Assembly (NCBI RefSeq): GCF_002104995.1
Contig: NW_024468305.1
Coordinates: 1 to 51,710 of the forward strand
Direction: 5' to 3'
From: Linderina pennispora
Lineage: Eukaryota; Kickxellomycota; Kickxellomycetes; Kickxellales; Kickxellaceae
Length of the DNA: 51,710 nt
Shown here: positions 11,789 to 19,780 of the stretch, piece after piece
Numbering within the stretch: position 1 is the first letter of the stretch
Layout: the number at the start of each line of letters is the position of its first letter
Translations under genes and position numbers: made by a program
Notes under the pieces: generated by a model
What the model was told of the DNA's origin: nothing
The model's input: the letters and a program-made list of their open reading frames with translations, nothing else
Databases searched by the model: none

Positions 11789-13154
11789 GGTGTGTGGAAA
11801 TAGTGTGGATGTGACAAGGTGCTTGGCACCATGGCCCAGGTGATTTGCCTGTGCTTCGTGGCACCCAACGGTTCTCTCAGATAATGGGCTGCATGCAGGA
11901 TGGATCTGTCACCCTCGTCATTGTCGTGTCCGGCCAGAATATGGCCATGAGGCATAATGGGCTGTGCACTTTGTGACAAGAAGCGGGTCCAGCACAGCGG
12001 CCATGCTCTCTCTATGCCCCGGCGGCCTTTTTGCCAGAACAAGCAAGGCAGCATGAGCGACACGCATACCCATGCATAATTGAGATCATGCTGACCGTTT
12101 CTGGTACTCTTGCCACTCGTCTCTGATGTGACTTGGACTCGGCGCATTCTGCCACCATCACCAGGCGCACCCTTTTGAAGATGTAATGCGTGGAATTACC
12201 TGTGGTGCACTTTCTCAACAAAAAAAAAGCCAAATATATCAAGAGCGCCTCCATCATTCACTGGGGACACACAAATATCCCTCAGTTAGACAGTATACGG
12301 CGGGCAGACGACCAGCAAAGGTAACCATCATGGTAGTGCCACCACGGTTTTTTTTTACGCAGAACACTCTGGCAGCATGTGTATATACATGTGCGCCATG
12401 TTGCCAGATTAACCATGCCGCGATCCATGTGACCAGCAGCCAATATAGCACGGGCCAATAGACTGGAGGCAGCTTCTGCAAAACACAAGCCATGCCTGCG
12501 CATTCGCCGTGCAATGTGCAACAGCGCGGAAAAGCAAACAGTGCTCGCCTGTTCAAGCGGTTTTCTCTGGCCAAGCCTGGATAATTACATGGCAAGGAGC
12601 AGAATGAGGGCCACAATGCACCTGTGCTGCTGGCGGTTGAGCCCCCTGTTTAGCTTTCAATTCCGTGTACTCACCCCCCTCTCGTGTTTTGGCCGAGCTT
12701 CTACCGCTCCCCATGAGCGGTCCACCTGAGGGACTTTTGCAGCTATTAGCCTTGTTTGCGCCAGATGCTTGTCGCCTGGCGCTATTCTATAAATTGGAGC
12801 GCAGCCTTGCCACCCGCCATTCTGGCACTAGCCGTTTTATTTCCTCTATTCTCTTGGCCTCTGTCGCTTGTTCCTGGCTCTGTTTTTTGTTTGCGCTTTT
12901 CCTCTCGTACCCTCACACTCTGCCAGCATCTCCTGGACACTGTAAATATTATTGCTTGCGAGTCTGCTGTCCCCTGCTTTTGTTTTTGTAGTTACTGTGC
13001 GTCTTGCTCTACTGGCTTCTGCTAGTCGCATTGTCGCCTCTGGCCTAGCTCCCTCCTACTATAGGATTAGCCTGGCTCCCGCCATATCTCTACCTTTTCT
13101 GGCTCCCTCTCCCCGATTCTGCACTCTAGCCATTTTCAGCTTCACACGACAACC
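11789..13154. promoter_or_regulatory. Divergent promoter region, RIT1 / F-box-like gene
   Basis: A 1.37-kb spacer between two divergently transcribed genes. Two CCAAT boxes lie 15 bp apart (12440-12444 and 12455-12459). From about 12650 to the F-box-like start the plus strand is strongly pyrimidine-rich, a common feature of fungal leaders. No coding sequence with recognisable homology is seen. Confidence 0.45.
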
Positions 13155-14834
13155 ATGGCTGTAGCCCGCCATACCGCAAAACTCAATCCAGACATCCTGC
13201 ATCTTGTCTCGCAGCGCTTCTACCACGACTTTGTAAAACATGCCTTCAACATTTCGTCCCGGAGACTTGAGAACCTCCAGCCACTGACAGCAACCTGCGC
13301 TGCATGGCGCCAGGCTTCTGTGCCGCTTCTGTACCGGACGGTCATCTGCGAGCTGCGGCAGCAGAAGCGCTCCTGGGCTAAGGACCAGACGTACTGGAAA
13401 ACAAACATCCATCTTCTCGCATCAAGCCAATCGGCGCACCATGCTCGTGAGCTGCTGATTGTCTCGGCGCACACCATTATCGATACCCGGACCCTGCTGC
13501 AAACTCTAATGGAAAGCGGCTTTGATTCTCACGACTGGTCGGGGGTCACCTCGCTGTATTTCTACCAGGGCGGCCGCCTGTACTCACACGTGAGCCCGGC
13601 GGGAGACGATTCCAGCAGCATTGCCAGCCTGAACGAGTACCTGGCGCATTGCCTGCCGAACCTGAAGCACATCAGCTACGAGTCATTGGTGGACGACAGC
13701 CTCTATCAAGAGAATCCATTCAACCGCCTGATCAACTCGCGGCTCAGCAATCTGCAAGAGGTGGTCATCGGGTCCCAGCACTACCCGCTGCTGACAGCGC
13801 CCTCGTTCTCTCCCTGCCTCACCACGCTGTCCATCCGCTGCAGATCACAAGGCGCGGTTCAGCTGCCGCACATTGTCGCGCAGTCGCTTGTCGAGCTGTG
13901 CCTGACCGAGATTCCGGCAGTGCATATCTGGGACCTCATTGACACGATCACCGCCGGGCAGCAGGGGTTGGCGCAGTTCCCTCAGCTCAGCAAGCTCGAC
14001 CTGGACTTTGCCCAAGAGACAATGGCTGGCGGTGACATGGGGATGCCAATGGGCATGACACAGCCATGGGTAGCTACCGAGCAGCTGCCTGCCGGCCGCC
14101 ATACATTCCCCCGCCTGCGCAGGTTGAATATCCGGCGCTACCCCTTTAGCATTCATGAGTACCTGGCGGCGTTTCCGTGTGACCAGCTTACCAGCTTTAT
14201 GCTGGAAGGCTCAGGCCGCGGAATGCTGTCGGTGGATGCGTCAGAGTTCCGCACGCTGCGCGAGGCGCACATCGCGTGCCTTGGCATATTCCGCTTCGGC
14301 GAGGACAGGGCCGAGCGGTTCCTGGAAAACGTATTGAGTGTGTCGTCGCCAATGCGCAAGCTCAAGGTCACGCTCATCTCGCACTCGAATATCAAACTGC
14401 CTCGGCGCTTTGGCTGCGAATTCCTGCAGAGCCTCGACCTGCGCGTGCCTGTCAATCTGTCGGCAGTGGAAATGGCAATTTGCCATCTGCAGCATCTCTG
14501 GCGACTCAACATCCCCTACACAAAGACCGACGTGCAGGTTCCTATCGACTCGGTTGATGTGCTTCGCGCACGCATGAAGCAGCAGCAGAATGCTCCCGTG
14601 TTTGTTAGCAAGAGCATACAGCAGCTCGAGCTCGGCTTTTGGGACTACAAGCAGACTACCACCCCGCTCTGCTACCACGTCCTCACCTTCATTGCCCGCA
14701 TTCCGTCGCTGCTCTGCGTCATCACCGAATCAAATTTCGCCACCAGCCTCAAGGGCATCATCGCCTATTTGCCAAGCAACATCAATGTTCTGCCGAGCAC
14801 CCGTGAGCTGTCGGTAAAGTCCAACTCTATCTGA
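13155..14834 (+). CDS. F-box-like / leucine-rich repeat protein
   Basis: A 559-residue intracellular protein without signal peptide. The first ~60 residues (LNPDILHLVSQRFYHDFV, then TCAAWRQASVPLLYRTVI) have the pattern of an F-box or F-box-like domain: hydrophobic helices, then a Cys/Trp-Arg motif and LLYR. The rest contains irregular leucine-rich segments such as LPNLKHISYESL, LTTLSIRC and FPQLSKLDLDF, typical of fungal F-box/LRR substrate adaptors for SCF ubiquitin ligases. The substrate is unknown. ATG 13155 follows a pyrimidine-rich leader, with upstream sequence CAACC. An AATAAA lies 175 bp after the stop. F-box assignment is by pattern and is moderately sure. Confidence 0.65.
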   Translation: MAVARHTAKLNPDILHLVSQRFYHDFVKHAFNISSRRLENLQPLTATCAAWRQASVPLLYRTVICELRQQKRSWAKDQTYWKTNIHLLASSQSAHHARELLIVSAHTIIDTRTLLQTLMESGFDSHDWSGVTSLYFYQGGRLYSHVSPAGDDSSSIASLNEYLAHCLPNLKHISYESLVDDSLYQENPFNRLINSRLSNLQEVVIGSQHYPLLTAPSFSPCLTTLSIRCRSQGAVQLPHIVAQSLVELCLTEIPAVHIWDLIDTITAGQQGLAQFPQLSKLDLDFAQETMAGGDMGMPMGMTQPWVATEQLPAGRHTFPRLRRLNIRRYPFSIHEYLAAFPCDQLTSFMLEGSGRGMLSVDASEFRTLREAHIACLGIFRFGEDRAERFLENVLSVSSPMRKLKVTLISHSNIKLPRRFGCEFLQSLDLRVPVNLSAVEMAICHLQHLWRLNIPYTKTDVQVPIDSVDVLRARMKQQQNAPVFVSKSIQQLELGFWDYKQTTTPLCYHVLTFIARIPSLLCVITESNFATSLKGIIAYLPSNINVLPSTRELSVKSNSI

Positions 14835-15008
14835 TGCCTGCCCCGTCGCCCATCCTCACCTGCCTGTGTAAAATTATGTCACCCACCACCCGCTGCCAGG
14901 GTCGCCCATATACCAGCTGCAGATCGCTAAGCCACTCACATCCAGCTGCGCGAAGCGGCGCTGCAAACCCTGTTTGCACAAATCGCCAATGTGATCTGAA
15001 ACCAAATC

Positions 15009-15014
15009 AATAAA
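15009..15014 (+). terminator. Polyadenylation signal AATAAA
   Basis: A canonical AATAAA lies 175 bp after the stop of the F-box-like gene and 100 bp before the DPH2 start. It fits the 3' end of the F-box-like transcript. Confidence 0.5.
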
Positions 15015-15114
15015 TTATCGGTAAAAATTGCCCCAGCTTGTCTCGTCAACGGCTCGGTCCTTCACTTGTCCGCGTCTTTGCACGACGAAAAAAAAGCTTT
15101 TTTATTCATACACA

Positions 15115-16746
15115 ATGGCCAACGAATTGACAGCCCCAGCACCCATCGACGATGATGGCAGCACCGTCATCCAGCGCGAGGCGGTGATCAGCGAGAAGCA
15201 CGCAGAGACGACCGATGAGGTCGAGCGCATCTACGAGGTCGAGCGCACCGCCAGCGTCATCGCCAGCAACTCGTACACAAAGGTCGCGCTGCAGTTTCCC
15301 GACGAGCTTCTGGCCGATTCCACTGCAGTTGCACACGCGTTGACCGCGCGCACCGGAGCAAAGATGTTCATCCTGGCAGACACATCCTACGGCAGCTGCT
15401 GTGTCGACGAGGTCGCCTCGGAGCACTACTCGGCCGAGCTGATCGTGCACTACGGCCGGACATGTCTCAGCCTGACGACACGCGTTCCAGTGTTCTACGT
15501 GTTCGGTAAGGAGCCGGTCGATATCGATCATCTTGTGGCCGAGGCCGAGAAGCAGCTTGACGGACGGCGCGTGCTGCTGATGTATGACGTGCCGTATGCA
15601 TATATCGCTAGTGAGATCACACAGCACCTGGAGGCAGCCAAGCGGTTTGAATCGGTCACTTGCAGCACAATCAGCGTCGCTGATCGACCCTATGTGCCGC
15701 AAAGGTCTGAGAATGCCGAGCCAGCCAAGCCCAAAAAGGACTGCGGTGCGAACTGCTGTGGCAGCTGCGACAAGAAATCTGATGCCAGCGACGATGGTAG
15801 CAAAGCAGCAGCAGCAGCAATGGAGGCTGAGCCCACGCTCGACATCAAGCCGGGCCGCTCATTTGAACTGGAGCCCGGCACAGCCATCGGCGACTACACC
15901 ATCCTGTACATTGGCGGTGAGAGCCCGACACTGACCAACATTATGCTGACGCAGCGTTGCCAGGCTGTGTTCAGCTACGATCCGCGGGCAACTGCAATGC
16001 GCGAAGAGACGTTCAAGGTCAACAAGCACCTGAACCGGCGGTACTTTATGGTGCAAAAAGCCAAGGACGCCGACGTCATTGGCATTGTGGTTGGCACGCT
16101 TGCAGCAACCCGCTACCTCAGCGTGGTCGAGTCCCTGAAGGCCATGATCCGCCGCGCACACAAGAAATTCTACGTGTTTGTCGTGGGGAAGCTGAATGTC
16201 CCGAAGCTGGCCAACTTTGCCGAGATCGAGGTGTTTGTGCTGGTTGCGTGCCCCGAACACAGCCTGGTGGACTCGAAGGAGTTCTATCGCCCGATTGTCA
16301 CACCCTATGAGCTGCAGCTGGCGCTGTCACATACCCGTGAGTGGACGGGCGACTATGTCACAGAGTTCCACGAGTTCCTGGCCCTGGCCGAGGAGGAGGC
16401 AAAGAGCGAGGATGGCGGAGAATCCGCTGGCGAAGGCGATTCCGAGCCCCACTTCTCGCTGATCACCGGAACCCTGCGACAGAGCAAGCGGTACGATTCC
16501 CCGCGGGACACTGCCGCACTGGAGTCTGCAGGTAGCGCTGATGTTGCGCTGCGCAACCAGAACACCCAGGTTGCCCAGTTTTTGGGCAGCGCTGGTGCCG
16601 AGCATCTGCTCGCCCGGTCGTTCCGCGGGCTGGGCCACGATGACAACGAGGACTTCAGTGTAAACAAGGACGATCCTGAGCCGATGTTGGCTGTCGAGGG
16701 CCGGAGCGGGATTGCCCGGGGATATACACATGAGAAGGGCCTGTGA
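15115..16746 (+). CDS. DPH2: Diphthamide biosynthesis protein 2 (Dph2)
   Basis: Dph2 works with Dph1 in the first step of diphthamide synthesis on elongation factor 2, the transfer of 3-amino-3-carboxypropyl from SAM by a radical iron-sulfur mechanism. The family pattern is clear: ALQFPDELL, ADTSYGSCCVDEVA, HYGRTCLS, FYVFGK, and later YIGGESPTLTN and VACPEHSLVDSKEFY. The conserved cysteine positions are represented by Cys95/96, Cys117 and the Cys of ACPEHS. A non-conserved insert around residues 200-230 holds a dense cysteine cluster, DCGANCCGSCDKK, followed by a Ser/Asp/Ala-rich stretch. The start is the ATG at 15115, in CACAATGG context. An upstream in-frame ATG at 15028 would add 29 unconserved residues. 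543 residues, no intron. Confidence 0.92.
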   Translation: MANELTAPAPIDDDGSTVIQREAVISEKHAETTDEVERIYEVERTASVIASNSYTKVALQFPDELLADSTAVAHALTARTGAKMFILADTSYGSCCVDEVASEHYSAELIVHYGRTCLSLTTRVPVFYVFGKEPVDIDHLVAEAEKQLDGRRVLLMYDVPYAYIASEITQHLEAAKRFESVTCSTISVADRPYVPQRSENAEPAKPKKDCGANCCGSCDKKSDASDDGSKAAAAAMEAEPTLDIKPGRSFELEPGTAIGDYTILYIGGESPTLTNIMLTQRCQAVFSYDPRATAMREETFKVNKHLNRRYFMVQKAKDADVIGIVVGTLAATRYLSVVESLKAMIRRAHKKFYVFVVGKLNVPKLANFAEIEVFVLVACPEHSLVDSKEFYRPIVTPYELQLALSHTREWTGDYVTEFHEFLALAEEEAKSEDGGESAGEGDSEPHFSLITGTLRQSKRYDSPRDTAALESAGSADVALRNQNTQVAQFLGSAGAEHLLARSFRGLGHDDNEDFSVNKDDPEPMLAVEGRSGIARGYTHEKGL

Positions 16747-17006
16747 GGAAAGAGCTCCTGTGGTGGCCGGGCCCGGTGCAGTCGTCATTTAGCGCTCTTC
16801 AAGTGCGTGTCTGCTTATAGACTGCTGTCAGATAGAATACATGCATCCTGTTCTCGCGAGTGATTTGGCCCACTCAGCTGGCACTCGGTATATCACACCA
16901 CCACTAAATGCTACACGCATTTCCACGTATCTCATGCGAGCACCCGAAAGTTCCTCGTATATTGGAATTGCTGTGCGCCCGAATTAATATCTGTACTGTT
17001 CACATG

Positions 17007-18902
17007 TCAACTTTCTGCATTCTCATTCACGATGTGGAGCCGCTCCAATGTACTGTACGATTCAGCCAGCGCATCTGGCACCTCGGCAACAGGAGTCAGT
17101 ATATCAAGGGTACTGAGCGAGATTTTGTCATATGCTGCTGTGCCGATGACTGGCTCGTCAATAACATCAGAGAACCGGACGACGCGGTCGGTGTTGTGGT
17201 GAGTGGACGAGACATCCTCTTGGGGAAGGCGTGCAGATACCGTCAGTCGCCGGGCCACGTACGGTCGAGTGTCGGGGATATCGTCCATCACCCGCGAATG
17301 GCGCCTGTTGGACATCGCAAAGCTCCTCTTCGATTTTCCCTGGTTCACCTGGTCACTGCCAATCACCGTCGACGTGCCCTCCGAGATCGACTGGCGGTTC
17401 GACTTGTCGAGGATTGTCTCCAGCGGAATGCTGCTGGCACGACGCCGCCCACTGTGCACGAATGAGGATGGGCTGGTGACCGTCGCTTGGTCGGTATCTG
17501 GATCCACCGACGTGCGCTTGTAGGGGAAGATGGACAAGTTGCGGAGTGTCTCCGAATAGCGAGCCAAGCGCGAGCTCATCCGGCGAACACGTGTGTCTCG
17601 CTGCGGCCTGCTTGACGCCCTGGCCACAAGAATCCTCCAGAGGCTCCTGGCGACCAGACATAGAGGCAGTATTCCGGCCAGACACTGCAGCAGAAACATC
17701 ACCGCTATGATGGCGTGGGTTCGGGATTGTACCGGCGGGGCCCATTCAGTATCAAGCTCTGACCGCGAGATACCCTCGGGGGAGTAGCGGTCGACAAATG
17801 TGTGGGACTCTGTGTCGAAAAAGTAAATGTCAGGGTCGCCAGTACTGCTCTCGAGGAACCCGTGGCTGATTATCAGGTAGTGGCCCAGGGCCTTCATCTG
17901 GTGTCCATAGCGCGGCTTCGGCATGTGGGGCACTGATATCTCGCGCCAGACCCACGTCCTGGTGTCCAGCGCATACATGTCATTGTATATCATCGACCAG
18001 TTGCTGTTGTTGGCGCCTCCGAAAATGTAGATGCTGTCTTTATGCAAGGCAGCCGTATGCCCTGACCGCGGCGGCGGCACTTGCCCCCTGCACGGCTGCA
18101 TGGTCCATGTATGGTCGTCAACGTTGTATACATGCGCGCGGTCGAAGGGCACCATGTCGGCGTCGGATTTCGAGTTGTTCCAGTTGTCGCCGCCAAGAAC
18201 CACCATCAGCGTGTCGTTTACCAGCGTGCTGGTGTGGTGCGTAAGCAGCGCGATTTCCTCAGGCGGTATTGCGTTGGTGTCCTGGATGATGGTGCCTGTG
18301 GTTGCGTTGTCGGCCAGCCTTCCGATGCTCTGCAGATGAGACCTGTGCCGGACCTTGTCGAGCACCATGCGTGCTGGATCGCGCCAGCGTGCCGTTTTCT
18401 CGCCTGCGGTCGTTGCGTCGCTGGCACCGCCAAAAACAACCATGTCCCCCGAGGACTCCTGCAGCACAGCCGAGTGGATATACCGACGTGGCAGCACATC
18501 GCTGATGTATGACGCGTCCCACGCCTCATAGGTCGTTGTGAATATCATGATTTTGTCGGCCTTTGAGAATCCGTCTGGTGTCTGCCCGCCATATGGCACG
18601 ATAATCCTGCTGCTGCGGTCGTAGACGCTGGTCTGCTGTGCCAGCGGCGGCATGGCAAACCGCGATGCCGACTCCAGCTGCTCCCACCCTGGCTGGACGC
18701 GCCGGATTGGCCGGGTCAGTTTCACACACCGGAAATCCAGCAGGAAATCCTGTAGTCTGGTTGTTGTTGCGTTGTCCTTGCCGCCAAAAACGCACAGCTT
18801 TCCGTTGACGATCTCCATCGAGTGGTGGTAACGGGGCTTTGGTGGAAGGCGCCTGGCTGAAGCCGCTGCCAGTAGGCACAACTGAATAATGAGCATATAC
18901 AT
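17007..18902 (-). CDS. Single-pass membrane protein with kelch-repeat ectodomain
   Basis: A 631-residue predicted type I membrane protein. A signal peptide (residues 1-16, MYMLIIQLCLLAAASA) is followed by about five kelch motifs forming a beta-propeller: GKLCVFGGKD, GDMVVFGGASD, TLMVVLGGDN, SIYIFGGANNSN and the degenerate YLIISHGF, with the paired RYHH, RYIH, RSGHT and RYGH signatures. A hydrophobic helix at ~396-418 (HAIIAVMFLLQCLAGILPL) is followed by a basic stop-transfer stretch and a ~200-residue Ser/Arg-rich cytoplasmic tail. Ectodomain Asn-X-Ser/Thr sites suggest glycosylation. Kelch propellers bind proteins or glycans; the ligand is unknown. It may be a cell-surface or secretory-route receptor. 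Divergent from the chitinase gene. Confidence 0.75.
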   Translation of the reverse strand: MYMLIIQLCLLAAASARRLPPKPRYHHSMEIVNGKLCVFGGKDNATTTRLQDFLLDFRCVKLTRPIRRVQPGWEQLESASRFAMPPLAQQTSVYDRSSRIIVPYGGQTPDGFSKADKIMIFTTTYEAWDASYISDVLPRRYIHSAVLQESSGDMVVFGGASDATTAGEKTARWRDPARMVLDKVRHRSHLQSIGRLADNATTGTIIQDTNAIPPEEIALLTHHTSTLVNDTLMVVLGGDNWNNSKSDADMVPFDRAHVYNVDDHTWTMQPCRGQVPPPRSGHTAALHKDSIYIFGGANNSNWSMIYNDMYALDTRTWVWREISVPHMPKPRYGHQMKALGHYLIISHGFLESSTGDPDIYFFDTESHTFVDRYSPEGISRSELDTEWAPPVQSRTHAIIAVMFLLQCLAGILPLCLVARSLWRILVARASSRPQRDTRVRRMSSRLARYSETLRNLSIFPYKRTSVDPDTDQATVTSPSSFVHSGRRRASSIPLETILDKSNRQSISEGTSTVIGSDQVNQGKSKRSFAMSNRRHSRVMDDIPDTRPYVARRLTVSARLPQEDVSSTHHNTDRVVRFSDVIDEPVIGTAAYDKISLSTLDILTPVAEVPDALAESYSTLERLHIVNENAES

Positions 18903-19780
18903 TTTGCTAGGTAGCTGTTAAGAGGAGAAAAGAGCAGACGCGCTGGACACCGGCTTGTCGCTCTAGCTCCGCGCTCTAGTCTGTGCTGCACAGGCTCGCT
19001 ATGACATGGTGTCAATTCCAGCACATTGTCTGCCGCACCGCATGACCCAGCACGGCCAAAATAGAGAACAATGCCCGACGACACGAAGGATACCTGCCAT
19101 TAGCCCACCCTCGGTATGGGTGATTCATCACAGCGGATTTTGGCCCAGAACCAGGCATCGCCCAGAAATCAAGGCGTCGAATAGGAACTCCGCAGCACCA
19201 GCACATAAAAGGCTAGAAATCAAGAGACGCCAATCCATCCAATATCTCCGCTACATGGATCGGCGTCGTAAAAAAGCAGATGCAGAAGAGAAAATAGCCG
19301 GACCACAAAGACCAGCGTGCGTTCTGCTACATCTTGAGTGGATCCCGGCATGGAAGTTCATTGATAGTGGAATGTACACACCACCGAAACGCAGAAGTGC
19401 TATCAATTTGCATGCATGAGACCGAGTTTGGGAACGGTCTGGCATTCTGTTTTGGGGGGATTGCACAATAGGCGGTGTCTTGTTGGCTGGACCGGTATGG
19501 TGTCATGGAATCCGCAGTTCAGCGCAGGGGCAGGGCGGACCGGGGGTGTGCATGGCGGACCGCAGAGACCGTTAAATAGAGATGTGCCAGGGCGAGAGCT
19601 GTGGACCGCTATCCTCGCTGTCTCCTCTTCTACACGCTTTCTTACTTCTACCTACCTGTTCTCTAACCACCAGAGTTCAGCTACGATATCCCCCTTCCTC
19701 CCCCTCCCTCCTCTTCCTTATTCTGCCGCCTCTCTACCTTGACGCTTTCAGTTTCATAAACGCCTCAAAATCAAAATATA
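18903..19780. promoter_or_regulatory. Divergent promoter region, kelch protein / chitinase
   Basis: An 878-bp spacer between divergent genes. The chitinase side carries a TTAAATAG element near 19573 and a dense pyrimidine tract (separate entry). No gene is supported; a short plus-strand open frame at 19006-19419 has no recognisable features. Confidence 0.45.
19608..19742 (+). promoter_or_regulatory. CT-rich leader of the chitinase gene
   Basis: The plus strand is almost continuously pyrimidine-rich, with runs of CCTCC and CTTCC, and ends about 40 bp before the ATG. CT-rich blocks near transcription starts are common in strongly expressed fungal genes, so this probably marks the transcription start region. 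Confidence 0.45.
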
